NCBI GenBank assembly: GCA_016703325.1 | Contig: JADJCH010000062.1 | Coordinates: 356,171 to 420,170 of the forward strand | Direction: 5' to 3' | Length of the DNA stretch: 64,000 nt | Origin: Burkholderiales bacterium | Lineage (GTDB): Bacteria; Pseudomonadota; Gammaproteobacteria; Burkholderiales; Burkholderiaceae_C | Part shown: positions 47,647-56,465 of the stretch, piece after piece | Position numbering within the stretch: the first letter of the stretch is position 1 | Layout of the letters: each line of letters begins with the position of its first letter | Translations under genes and position numbers: made by a program | The notes under the pieces: model-generated | Told to the model about the DNA's origin: nothing | Seen by the model: only the letters and a program-made list of their open reading frames with translations | Databases searched by the model: none

Positions 47647-49720
47647 ATGGGCGATTCGACAAGGCAGCGCGTGCTCGCGCGCTGGATGGGGCGGCTCTGT
47701 CTGGCCGCTGCGGCGCTGGGCAGCCTGGCCGGGTGCGGCGGAGGTGGCGGCGGGGACAAAGACGACGACAACCCTGCGTCGCCGACCTATTCGATTGGTG
47801 GCACCCTCAGCGGCCTGAGCGGCTCGGTCACGCTGCGCAACGGCAGTGAGACCCTCACGCGCAGCGCCAACGGCGCCTTCACGTTTTCCGGCGAACTGGA
47901 AGAGGGAGACAGCTACAGCGTGAGCGTGGCGACCCAACCCAGCGGACAGACCTGCGCAGTGGCCAACGGCAGCGGCACGGTGGGCAAGGCGGATGTGAGC
48001 AATGTGAGCGTCACCTGCAGCAACTTGCCGGCATCGAGTTATCTGCTGGGGGGAACTTTGTCGGGCGCCACCAGCGCGGTGGTGTTGCAAAACGGCACCG
48101 AAAGCCTGACCGTCGATGCGGACGGGGCATTCAGCTTTTCCACGCCGTTGCTGACCGGAACTACCTACGCGGTCACGGTCGTTACACAGCCACTCGCCCA
48201 GACCTGCACCGTGACAAACGGCAGCGGCACGATGGCCACGGCGGCCGTGGTGAACATCGAGGTCACCTGCACCGACAACCCCAGCCCCTTGGCAGGAAGG
48301 CGCTGGCAGCCCGCCACACAGGTATTCAGCAGTACAGCCAATATCCGCTGGTTCTCGCACGAGCCCGGACTGGATGTCGGTTTGGCTGACGACGGTGCTG
48401 CCACGGTGGTGTTCATGCAGACTGACAGCGTCGGTGGCCGCGAAGCGCTGCGCATGGCTCAGGGTCAGCCCGGCGCAGGCACTGCCGCACCTGTCTGGAG
48501 CACCCCAGTCGTCATCGACGCGGCGGCGCCGGTCGAATCCCTGTCGTATCGGCCCAGGCTGTCGGTATCGCCCAACGGCAATGCCGTCGTCACCTGGGTG
48601 TCGTCACAGTTGTGTGGCACCGAGGGATACGGCCTCCCGACCCAGAATTGCCTGTTCGTCTACGCTTCGCGGCGCTTGGTCGGAGACACAGGATGGGAAG
48701 CCCCCGTTCGTGTTCAAACGTCCAACATGACCTTCGGCACGGCGGTGCCGCGGATCAATGACCGCGGTGACATTGCCGTGTTGTTTCATGGCATGCCCAC
48801 GCGGACGCCTGCGCTGGATGCCCAACGGGCCGCGGTGGCGCTGCGCACGGCGGCAGAGTCGAGTTTCCGCATTCAGATGTTCGACGGCCTGCCGCTGGGA
48901 GACCTGTTGATGGTGAATGACCGGATCGACATCGCGCTCGATGCCGCGAGTCGGGTCACCGTGGTCGGCGAAGTTCCCAACGCCTCGGCCACCCGCGACA
49001 TCGTTGCATACCGGGGCACAGTAGCCGGCGGCTTCGGCACCACGCCGAAGGCTGAGATTCTTGACAGCCGCAGTGCCAGCGCAACCTTCCTTGGCGCGCT
49101 GACCGGACTGGAAGGCGAAGTGGCCGTGTTGTGGAATCAGCAGACCGGCACGGCGAGCACCGGCACGTTGATCTCTGTGTTTTCGCCGGTCAGTGGCAGC
49201 TGGGTTCAAACCGACCTGACCCCGCAAGTCGGCAATCTTTCCACCCGTTCCTGGGCACTGCGGATTCCGGACGGCAGCGACGGCAGCACCGGAACCATTC
49301 TGGTTTACCGGGGTTGTTCAGTGGTCCGCCGCCTCAACGGCGTCTGGCAACCGCTGGACAGTCTGCCCACCGATTGCGGCATGACCAGCGGCGGCATCCT
49401 GGCCATGGACCGCAACGGCAACTTCATTGAAACCGCCAGCAGTGGCGGACTTTGGCGTGCCTACGATGCGCAGTCCAACACGATGGTGAAAACCCAGCCG
49501 ACCGGCACAGCGGTGGCCAACGACTACGTGCTGGGTGTGGCTGGTGACCCCCGAGGCCCCCGACTCCGTCCTGCTGACGAACTATCGAATGATGGCACTG
49601 TCACCGTCCGGTCATGGACTGCTGATGGTGAGCAGCGAATACTCCACGATGCCCACGGCGGCAGCGCCGAATGGGGACTCCGGAGCCATCTCGAATCCCT
49701 GGGCGCTCTACTTCAAGTAA
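47647..49720 (+). pseudogene. Large lipoprotein with beta-sandwich repeats, interrupted by one frameshift
   Basis: The frame starts at an ATG at 47647 with a lipoprotein signal (LAAAALGSLAGCGGGGGG, lipobox LAGC). Two repeats of about 80 aa follow: YSIGGTLSGLSGSVTLRNGSETLT... and YLLGGTLSGATSAVVLQNGTESLT..., each ending in VSVTCSN or VEVTCTD type strands (carboxypeptidase-regulatory-like). A beta-propeller-like C-terminal part follows. At about 49548 the protein-like frame moves by +1: C-terminal PEAPDSVLLTNYRMMALSPSG to NPWALYFK-stop at 49720 lies in another frame. Removing one C from the run of five at 49548-49552 restores GDPEAPDSVLL. The change is either a real mutation or a sequence error. 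Function unknown; surface-exposed or periplasmic lipoprotein. Confidence 0.75.
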
Positions 49721-49824
49721 GCCGGACAGGGTGGGCTGCGTCCGCGGCCCACCCTGATTCATTCACCAGCCGATTCACGACAGAATGCCCCAGATGGCCC
49801 TGTCCCACGACTGGCCGTCTTGCT

Positions 49825-50112
49825 TCAGGTCGATTCCGCTGGCGGTTTCTGCGAGGCACGCGTGCGCGTCGAGAAGGCCAGCGCGGCAAGCTCACGTTTG
49901 CTGGCCCGCATCAGTGCGATCTCGTCGTCCGTCAATCGCCTGGGCGCAGGCGCGACGCCGAGCATCTGATTCAGGAGTCGCGTCGACGGCGTGATCGAAG
50001 CTTCCCATTCGGTCGTGCTCCAACGTGGGTGCACCGCACGCCGCTGTTCTTCGGCCGAATGGGGCCTCTTCTGCTCCTGCTCCTGCTCCTGATCCCGTTC
50101 CTCAGCCGGCAT
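49825..50112 (-). CDS. Hypothetical protein (95 aa)
   Basis: The frame starts at ATG 50112 with a good ribosome-binding site (GAGGTGCAAT before ATG). The N-terminus is very charged (MPAEERDQEQEQEQKRPHSAEEQRR) and the rest is moderately basic, with TRLLNQMLGVAP and LTDDEIALMRASKRELAALAF. No family is recognised. A short frame just upstream on the same strand ends QPMHPAADLSRWFRDAVSLSAEVQYAG and overlaps the start, but it is preceded by a stop after few codons, so it may be the tail of a decayed gene. Confidence 0.55.
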   Translation of the reverse strand: MPAEERDQEQEQEQKRPHSAEEQRRAVHPRWSTTEWEASITPSTRLLNQMLGVAPAPRRLTDDEIALMRASKRELAALAFSTRTRASQKPPAEST

Positions 50113-50275
50113 ATTGCACCTCGGCGCTGAGGCTGACCGCGTCGCGGAACCAACGTGACAAATCGGCTGCGGGGTGCATGGGCTGAAGATCGTACTGGCT
50201 TCGGTTGAACTCGTGGGGATCTCTGCGCAGGAAGCTTCATCAGCCAAAAGCGGACGACGCCGGAGGTTGCATTTA

Positions 50276-50292
50276 TATAGCAAATTGCTATA
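50276..50292. promoter_or_regulatory. Perfect 17-bp operator palindrome of the HigBA module
   Basis: TATAGCAAATTGCTATA has 8-bp arms around one central base, in an AT-rich stretch 9 bp before the toxin ATG at 50302. Palindromes of the form TATAGC...GCTATA are typical of HigBA autoregulatory operators, and it overlaps the probable -10 region. Confidence 0.85.
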
Positions 50293-50301
50293 GTTCCGCA
50301 C

Positions 50302-50586
50302 ATGCACCTGATCTCCAACAGGGCCCTGCGCGAGTTCGCCGCCATCCACCCGGAGGCGAACGGTTCGCTGCAGGCGTGGAGACGGTTGATCGAGAAGGGT
50401 GACTACGGCAGCTTTGCGGCGCTGCGCGCCACCTTTGCCAGTGTGGACAAGGTGGGCGAGCGCTTCGTGTTCAACATCGGTGGCAACAAGTTCCGCCTGG
50501 TGTCCGTGGTGGATTTTGCGCGGGGCATGGTGTGGGTGAAGGCCGTCCTGACCCACGCCGAGTACGACCAAGGAGCCTGGAAATGA
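50302..50586 (+). CDS. higB: HigB-family toxin (RelE-superfamily mRNA interferase)
   Basis: A 94-aa protein with the HigB core: MHLISNRALREFAAIHPEANGSLQAWRRLIEKGDY, FASVDKVGERFVFNIGGNKFRLV and VWVKAVLTHAEYDQGAWK (C-terminal catalytic region with His and Tyr), cut here into family blocks. It cleaves mRNA on ribosomes when not bound by the antitoxin. The toxin gene precedes the antitoxin gene, as is usual for HigBA, and the stop overlaps the antitoxin ATG. Confidence 0.92.
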   Translation: MHLISNRALREFAAIHPEANGSLQAWRRLIEKGDYGSFAALRATFASVDKVGERFVFNIGGNKFRLVSVVDFARGMVWVKAVLTHAEYDQGAWK

Positions 50587-50999
50587 ACCTCACCGACATC
50601 GCCTCGCACTGGGTCGCACTTCACGAGGCCCTGGGCCTGGGCGCGCCGATCGCCGACGAGGCGCAGTACGAGCGTTTGCTGGCACTGGTGGACGAGCTGT
50701 TCGACAGCACCGCGGCCGACCCCACCCACCCGCTGGGCGGGCTGGTGGCGCTGCTGGGCGAGCGCATTCGTGAGTACGAGGCGCGCGTGCATCCCTGGCC
50801 TGACGCGGCGACGCCGGCCGAGGTGCTGGCCGCACTGATGGCCGGGCACGGGCTGACGCAGTCTGAGTTGCCGGAAGTCGGCGCGCAGAGTGTGGTCAGC
50901 GCGGTGCTGGCCGGCAAGCGCCGGTTGAACCTGCGGCAGGTGCAGGCTTTGTCCGCGCGGTTTGCGGTGCCGATGGAGGTGTTTGCGCAGTCAGCCTGA
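50583..50999 (+). CDS. higA: HigA-family antitoxin
   Basis: A 138-aa protein. The N-terminal part (HWVALHEALGLGAPIADEAQYERLLALVDELFD) is the toxin-binding arm of the larger HigA group. The C-terminal part is a helix-turn-helix (VLAALMAGHGLTQSELPEVGAQSVVSAVLAGKRRLNLRQVQALS in pieces: HGLTQSELPE, VSAVLAGKRRLN). It neutralises HigB and represses the operon through the 17-bp palindrome. It overlaps higB by 4 bp. Confidence 0.9.
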   Translation: MNLTDIASHWVALHEALGLGAPIADEAQYERLLALVDELFDSTAADPTHPLGGLVALLGERIREYEARVHPWPDAATPAEVLAALMAGHGLTQSELPEVGAQSVVSAVLAGKRRLNLRQVQALSARFAVPMEVFAQSA

Positions 51000-51147
51000 G
51001 TGGCTGAAGCCAGGGTCTGCCCACCTTTTCCTTATGAGACCGGCATAGCCGGTTCGCGCTGGCCGACCGGCAGCAGCGAGACCGCAGCGGAGACCCTCGC
51101 AACCCACCGTAGGCTGTTGTCATACGCGTTCTTCAAATCTCATCACC

Positions 51148-51432
51148 ATGCCCACCATACCCACCGCCTTCCTGAGTGTCCGCGTCAGCCCCAGCGAACC
51201 CACCCTGCTGGAGGCAGCGGCAGAGCAGGCGCAGACCGACCTCAGCGATTTCGTCCGGCGGCGGGCCCTGGAGGCTGCCGAGGCCGATCTGCTGGATCGT
51301 CGCGTCCTGTCGATCGCAGCAAAGGACAGGGCCCGGTTCGAGGCCTGGGCCGGCGAGCCGCCGAAGGAGGTGCCGGCGCTGCGCCAGCTGGCCGAGGTTC
51401 GCCCCGTCTGGCGGGGGCCTCAGCAAGGGTGA
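51148..51432 (+). CDS. DUF1778-family (TacA-like) antitoxin, orphan
   Basis: A 94-aa protein with a ribbon-helix-helix N-terminus (FLSVRVSPSEPTLLEAAAEQAQTDLSDFVRRRALEAAEA in pieces: FLSVRVSP, TDLSDFVRRRALEAA) and a C-terminal arm (LSIAAKDRARFEAWAGEPP) that in the family binds a GNAT acetyltransferase toxin. The arm ends KEVPALRQLAEVRPVW. No GNAT toxin gene follows; the next 100 bp hold no gene. It may be a solitary antitoxin or the relic of a TacAT pair. Confidence 0.8.
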   Translation: MPTIPTAFLSVRVSPSEPTLLEAAAEQAQTDLSDFVRRRALEAAEADLLDRRVLSIAAKDRARFEAWAGEPPKEVPALRQLAEVRPVWRGPQQG

Positions 51433-51539
51433 TGAAAAGCGTGAGCACTGCACCCTCACGCGCCGCTGACGGCAGAAGGCGACGGGGCGGCCTTCGCTTG
51501 CGGGCGGGCTGAAGCGCAGCGACAGACCCGGGGGCGCGC

Positions 51540-51800
51540 TCACCCCGCAAACATCACCCTCAACCGCTGCGGCCTCGGCTGGGCCACCGGGTCCAGCGGG
51601 AGTTCGTGGGTCTGCTTGACCTTGGACAGCGCGATGTGGGTCTTGCCCTGGGCACCGCCGGGCAGGGTGAGCAGGCGCTTCATCATCAGGTCGGATAAGG
51701 TGGCCAGGTCGGGGGCGACGATGCGCAGCAGGTGGTCGGCCTCGCCGCTGATGGCGAAGCATTCCAGCTCATTGGCGCCGATGGAGGACCACGGCAGGCT
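51540..51800 (-). pseudogene. Truncated Lrp/AsnC-family regulator (C-terminal half only)
   Basis: Reading on the minus strand to a stop at 51540-51542, the product contains ANELECFAISGEADHLLRIVAPDLATLSDLM (in part: ELECFAISGEADHLLRIVAP) and SKVKQTHELPLDP, the RAM effector-binding domain of Lrp/AsnC regulators. The N-terminal helix-turn-helix is missing and the upstream frame is unrelated, so the gene was truncated, apparently at about 51800 near the promoter of the CoA-transferase gene. Confidence 0.75.
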
Positions 51801-51914
51801 GTGTGACCGGTGATGCCCTCATGACTCGGCGCCTGCGCCCACCTAGACTGATCGGGCAGACCGGAAGCTGCCGACGACGCAGCCGGCGCACACGGAACAC
51901 GAGGAGCCCAGCCC

Positions 51915-53843
51915 ATGCACCTGAACACCGCCCCCCATGGCGCGGCCAGCCCCGGCCGGCCGGACAAGATCACCACCGCGGCGGAGGCGGTGCGCCTCAT
52001 CCACGATGGCGACACGGTGGCCACCGGCGGCTTTGTCGGCATCGGCTTTGCCGAGGGCATTGCGGTGGCGCTGGAGCAGCGCTTCCTGGCGGCGCAGGCC
52101 GAAAGCGGGCAGGGCGCGCCGCGCGACCTGACGCTGGTCTACGCGGCCGGCCAGGGGGACGGGCAGGACCGCGGGCTGAACCACCTGGCCCACCCGGGAA
52201 TGATCCGGCGCGTGGTCGGCGGGCATTGGGGGCTGTGCCCCAAGCTGCAGGCGCTGGCGGTGGCCGGGGAGATCGAGGCGTACAACCTGCCGCAGGGGGT
52301 GATCGCGCACCTGTTCCGCGACATCGCTGCGGGCAAACCGGGCACCTTGAGCCGCATCGGGCTGGGCACCTTCGTCGACCCGCGCCACGGCGGCGGCAAG
52401 ATCAACGCGCGCAGCCACGAGGACCTGGTGCGGCTGATGGACATCGACGGCGAGGAGGTGCTGTTCTACAAGGCCTTCCCGATCCAGGTGGGCATCATCC
52501 GCGCGACCACCGCCGATGCGGACGGCAACCTGACGATGGAGCGCGAGGCGCTGACGCTGGAAGCATTGGCGATCGCGATGGCGGCGCACAACTCGGGCGG
52601 CATCGTCATCGCACAGGTGGAGCGCATCGCCGAACGCGGCTCGCTGAACCCGCGGCAGGTCAAGATCCCCGGCGTGCTGGTCAGCTGCGTGGTGGTGGCC
52701 GAGAAGCCGGAGCACCACATGCAGACCTTCGCCACGCCGTACAACCCGGCCTTCGCGGGCGAGATCCGCGTGCCGATGGACCAGCTGGCGCCGCTGCCGC
52801 TGGACGAGCGCAAGCTGATCGCCCGCCGCGCCGCGCTGGAATTGAAGCGCAACGCGGTGGTGAACCTGGGCATCGGCATGCCCGAGGGGGTGGCCGGCGT
52901 GGCGGCGGAGGAGCAGGTGATCGACCTGCTGACGCTGACGGCCGAGCCGGGTGTGATCGGCGGCATCCCGGCCAGTGGGCTGAATTTCGGCGCGGCGGTG
53001 AACACGCAGGCCGTCATCGATCAACCCAACCAGTTCGACTTTTACGATGGCGGCGGGCTGGACATCGCCGTGCTGGGTCTGGCGCAGGCGGATGCCGAGG
53101 GCAACCTGAACGTCAGCCGCTTCGGCCCGCGGCTGGCGGGTGCGGGCGGCTTCATCAACATCAGCCAGTCGGCCAAGGCGGTGGTCTTCGTGGGCACCTT
53201 CACCGCGGGTGAACTGGAGCTGCGGCTGGACGGCGGTCAGGTGACCATCGTCCACGAGGGCCGGCAGCGCAAGTTCGTGCAGGCGGTGGAGCACCGCACC
53301 TTCAGCGGCGAGCGCGCCCGCCAGAGCGGCCAACGGGTGCTCTATGTCACCGAACGGGGCGTGTTCCGCCTGCGGCCGGAGGGCGGGCTGGAGCTGATCG
53401 AGATCGCCCCGGGCATCGACCTGCAGCGCCACATCCTGGCGCAGATGGACTTCGTGCCGGCGATCAGCCCGCAGTTGAAGTTGATGGATGCGCGGCTCTT
53501 CACGGCCGCACCGATCGGCCTGCGCCAGCGCATGCTGATGCAGCCGCTGGCCGAGCGCATCGAGCTGGATGCACAGGCTCAGGTGCTGTTCATCAACTTC
53601 GAGGGGCTGGCGGTGGACACGGCCGATGACATCGCCGAGATCGAGGCCGAGGTGAGCGAGCGCCTCGCACCGCTGGGCCACAAGGTGCACGTGGTGGTGA
53701 ACTACGACCACTTCAGCATCGCGCCGAAGCTGATGGACGACTACCAGGCCATGGTGCAGCGCCTGGCCGAGCGCTTTTACGCCCGGGCGACGCGCTATGG
53801 CACGAGCGGCTTCCTGAAGGCGCGGCTGGAGCGGCTGGGATGA
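51915..53843 (+). CDS. Acyl-CoA:acetate/3-ketoacid CoA-transferase (YdiF/propionate CoA-transferase type)
   Basis: A 642-aa class I CoA-transferase with fused alpha and beta domains. The alpha half has TAAEAVRLIHDGDTVATGGFVGIGFAEGIA and the beta half NAVVNLGIGMPEGVAGVAAEEQVID (in pieces) followed by the catalytic Glu in LTAEPGVIGGIPASG. The C-terminus has SQSAKAVVFVGTFTAGELELRL. It exchanges CoA between short-chain acids such as acetate, propionate or acetoacetate. Spacing to the preceding Lrp remnant suggests that Lrp-type regulation was once local. Confidence 0.93.
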   Translation: MHLNTAPHGAASPGRPDKITTAAEAVRLIHDGDTVATGGFVGIGFAEGIAVALEQRFLAAQAESGQGAPRDLTLVYAAGQGDGQDRGLNHLAHPGMIRRVVGGHWGLCPKLQALAVAGEIEAYNLPQGVIAHLFRDIAAGKPGTLSRIGLGTFVDPRHGGGKINARSHEDLVRLMDIDGEEVLFYKAFPIQVGIIRATTADADGNLTMEREALTLEALAIAMAAHNSGGIVIAQVERIAERGSLNPRQVKIPGVLVSCVVVAEKPEHHMQTFATPYNPAFAGEIRVPMDQLAPLPLDERKLIARRAALELKRNAVVNLGIGMPEGVAGVAAEEQVIDLLTLTAEPGVIGGIPASGLNFGAAVNTQAVIDQPNQFDFYDGGGLDIAVLGLAQADAEGNLNVSRFGPRLAGAGGFINISQSAKAVVFVGTFTAGELELRLDGGQVTIVHEGRQRKFVQAVEHRTFSGERARQSGQRVLYVTERGVFRLRPEGGLELIEIAPGIDLQRHILAQMDFVPAISPQLKLMDARLFTAAPIGLRQRMLMQPLAERIELDAQAQVLFINFEGLAVDTADDIAEIEAEVSERLAPLGHKVHVVVNYDHFSIAPKLMDDYQAMVQRLAERFYARATRYGTSGFLKARLERLG

Positions 53844-53935
53844 AGGCATATCCACACACTCGGAAAAATGCCGATCCGGCCCCCGGTGACGGCAGTGACC
53901 TGGCTTCGTCCGGTGGCGGTGGCCGTCCAGCCGTG

Positions 53936-54595
53936 ATGAGGCGGCTGGCGCGCTCGCATGGCTTGCTGGCTGCGACGCTGATCGCGCTGTGGCTGGCCGG
54001 CTGCGCGGCACAACGGCTGCCGGCGCCGACCCCACCGCAGGCGGTGGTGGCGTCGAAGGTGACCGTCCACAGCGTGCTGATGTCGCAGGACCTGCGCCAG
54101 CTGGTGGTCACGACGCCGCGCCACCACTTCGTGCTGGAGGCCCCCAGCGGCGTGGCGGCCACCTTGCGCTCAACGTATCGGGCCTCCGTGGTGGCCACCT
54201 TCGGCCGAGTCAGCGTCGATGCCGACGGCAGTTGCGGGCTGACCTACCGGCTCAGTCTGCCTCCCGGCAGGCTGTCTGCACTCCAGCAGGCACAGGCCCT
54301 GGAAGACGGCTACCGGCCGGTTTCTGGTGGCGGAGGGGTTCTGGAGGGGTTTTTGTCGGGCCGAAGGTATCTGGCGGATGTCGACCTGTCAGACTTGAGC
54401 GCCATCCGCCTGCGGCAAAGCTACGACCTCGATGTGTTCGAGCTGGCCGTACCGGCTGACGGTGGCAAGGGCAGCGCTTCCCCCTCCCCGATCCGCCGCG
54501 CACTCAAGGACGCCCTCTTCATTGGCACGCTGCCCCTGTTCCCGCTGGGTATACCGATGGCCATCCTGTGCGCCGACGGGTCCTGCACCCGCTGA
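53936..54595 (+). CDS. Hypothetical lipoprotein
   Basis: A 219-aa precursor from ATG 53936, chosen because it places a proper lipoprotein signal at the N-terminus (MRRLARSHGLLAATLIALWLAGC, lipobox LAGC). The frame also opens upstream at 53840, overlapping the CoA-transferase stop by 4 bp, but that would put 32 polar residues before the signal. The mature part has no recognised domain. A C-terminal hydrophobic stretch (DALFIGTLPLFPLGIPMAILC) might be membrane-associated. Confidence 0.65.
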   Translation: MRRLARSHGLLAATLIALWLAGCAAQRLPAPTPPQAVVASKVTVHSVLMSQDLRQLVVTTPRHHFVLEAPSGVAATLRSTYRASVVATFGRVSVDADGSCGLTYRLSLPPGRLSALQQAQALEDGYRPVSGGGGVLEGFLSGRRYLADVDLSDLSAIRLRQSYDLDVFELAVPADGGKGSASPSPIRRALKDALFIGTLPLFPLGIPMAILCADGSCTR

Positions 54596-54689
54596 AATCG
54601 GGCCGGGGCCCAGCCAGATTGCCGCCCTGACCGGGCTGCCTACAATCGGTTGCGAGTTCGGGCCCATCGGCGGCCTGCTCCACGACCCG

Positions 54690-56465
54690 ATGCAAGCACC
54701 TCGCACCCTTCCCATTTTCCCCGCCCGGTCCGTCATGTGCCAGGCAGCGTTGCATGCCGCCGTGCTGGTGCTGTTCCTGCCCGCAGCCACAGCGCAGGCC
54801 GCAGACGCTGCGGGCGCCTCGGCCAGCGGCTCGGCGGCGGTAGCAGCGTCGGAACCCAGCTTCACCCACATCTCGGTGGCCGGTGACACCCTCATCGGAC
54901 TGGGGCGGCGTTACCTGGCCGACCCGGCGCAGTGGCCGCAGTTGCAGCGCCTCAACCAGGTTGCCAACCCGAGGCGCATCCCGGTGGGGACGGCCTTGCA
55001 GATTCCCCTGCGACTGATGGTCACGGAGCCGATGCCTGCGCAGCTGCTGGCCGCGACCGGCGACGTGCGCGATGCCGAAGGCCGCCCGCTTGTCGCCGGC
55101 CAGGCCCTGCCCCAGGGCAGTCGGCTGAGCACCGGTGACGGGCAGGCCACCGTGCAGCTGGTGGATGGCACGGTCCTGCGGCTGCGCCCCTCCAGCGCGC
55201 TGCAGGTGGACACCTCGCAGCGGCTGCCGCGGGCCGGGGTGCTGCGCTCCGGGGTGCAGTTGCAGCAGGGGCAGCTGGAGGTGAAGGCCCGCAAGGTCGA
55301 AAGCGTCGACACGGGCGCCGGCACGGGCGCCAGCGCAGGCACAGGCGGAGCGCCGGGTTTTCGCGTCGAGACCCCGCAGGGCGTGCTGGGTGTGCGCGGC
55401 ACCGAGTTCCGGGTGGTGGTCGAGCCAGCGTCGGCGCAAACACGCGGCGAGGTGCTGGAAGGCCGGGTGGCGGTGAACGGGCTGCAGGGCCGCAGCGCCC
55501 AGCTGGTGTCGGCCGGACAGGGGGTGGTGGTGGACCGCCGCGGCGAGGTGACTCCGCCCTCGCCCCTGCCGGCCGCACCGGACCTGTCCGGGCTGCCGCA
55601 GCACCATGACCGGCCCCTGCTGCGCTTCACGCTCCGGGCCGCGCCCGGCGTGCGGGCCTACCGCGGCCAGGTGGCCACGGAGGAGCACTTCGAGCAGATC
55701 CTGGCCGACCAGCGCAGCCCGGTCACCCAGGGCCAGGCCGAACTGCGCTTTGCCGACCTGCCCGACGGCACCTACCTGCTGCGCCTGCGCGCCGAAGATG
55801 CGCAGGGCCTGCAGGGGCTGGACAGCCGGCTGGCCTTCACCCTCAAGGCCCGGCCGGAGCCGCCGCTGCCGCGCAACCCGGCGCCGAAGGCGGTGATGTC
55901 GGGCGGCAGGGTGGAGTTCGCCTGGACACAGACGCCCCAGGCAGGCAGCTACCGGATCCAGATCGCCCAGGGCGAGGACTTCAACCAGCCGCTGCACGAC
56001 CGGCGCGGGCTGACCGAGCCGACGCTGCAGTTGGACGGCCTGACACCGGGCGTCTACCTGTGGCGCCTGGCCAGCGAACGCAGCGCCAGCGACCAGGGCC
56101 CCTTCGGCAGCGCGCTGCGCTTCGAGTTGCGCGCTTTGCCCGCGCCGCTGCCGGTCCCCCGGGTGGGCGAGGACGGCATCGACCTGGCCTGGGAGGGCCG
56201 GCCCGGCCAGACCTTCGAGCTGCAGTTCGCCCGGGACAGCGGCTTCGGCAGCCTGGTCATGAGCCGCGAGACCACCACCCCGGCACTGCAGGCCAGCCTG
56301 CCAGGCCCGGGGCGCTACTTTGTGCGGCTGCGTGCCCGCGATCCGGACGGTTTCGTCGGCCCCTTCACCGCCGCGCAGCAATTCGACCTGCCCAGTTGCC
56401 TGCGTGACGCCCAGCGCCGCTGCGTGGGCACGGGTGACGCGTCGTGGGCACTGACCCAACCCTGA
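54690..56465 (+). CDS. LysM-FecR domain periplasmic protein with FN3-like repeats
   Basis: A 591-aa precursor. A signal peptide (LHAAVLVLFLPAATAQAAD) is followed by a LysM domain (about 58-110: HISVAGDTLIGLGRRYLADPAQWPQLQRLN). A FecR domain (about 145-255) has STGDGQATVQLVDGTVLRLRPSS and TPQGVLGVRGTEFRVVV. Two or three FN3-like repeats follow (FAWTQTPQAGSYRIQIAQGEDF and LAWEGRPGQTFELQFARDSGF). FecR proteins of this type pair with CHASE2 sensor proteins, and the next gene, which overlaps it by 22 bp, encodes exactly such a kinase. The role is envelope sensing (inference). Confidence 0.87.
   Translation: MQAPRTLPIFPARSVMCQAALHAAVLVLFLPAATAQAADAAGASASGSAAVAASEPSFTHISVAGDTLIGLGRRYLADPAQWPQLQRLNQVANPRRIPVGTALQIPLRLMVTEPMPAQLLAATGDVRDAEGRPLVAGQALPQGSRLSTGDGQATVQLVDGTVLRLRPSSALQVDTSQRLPRAGVLRSGVQLQQGQLEVKARKVESVDTGAGTGASAGTGGAPGFRVETPQGVLGVRGTEFRVVVEPASAQTRGEVLEGRVAVNGLQGRSAQLVSAGQGVVVDRRGEVTPPSPLPAAPDLSGLPQHHDRPLLRFTLRAAPGVRAYRGQVATEEHFEQILADQRSPVTQGQAELRFADLPDGTYLLRLRAEDAQGLQGLDSRLAFTLKARPEPPLPRNPAPKAVMSGGRVEFAWTQTPQAGSYRIQIAQGEDFNQPLHDRRGLTEPTLQLDGLTPGVYLWRLASERSASDQGPFGSALRFELRALPAPLPVPRVGEDGIDLAWEGRPGQTFELQFARDSGFGSLVMSRETTTPALQASLPGPGRYFVRLRARDPDGFVGPFTAAQQFDLPSCLRDAQRRCVGTGDASWALTQP

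Noticed and set aside
49721..50130. Continuation of the lipoprotein frame to 50130
   Set aside because: It reads out of frame after the C run near 49548, gives low-complexity Arg-rich sequence and overlaps a better minus-strand gene at 49825-50112.
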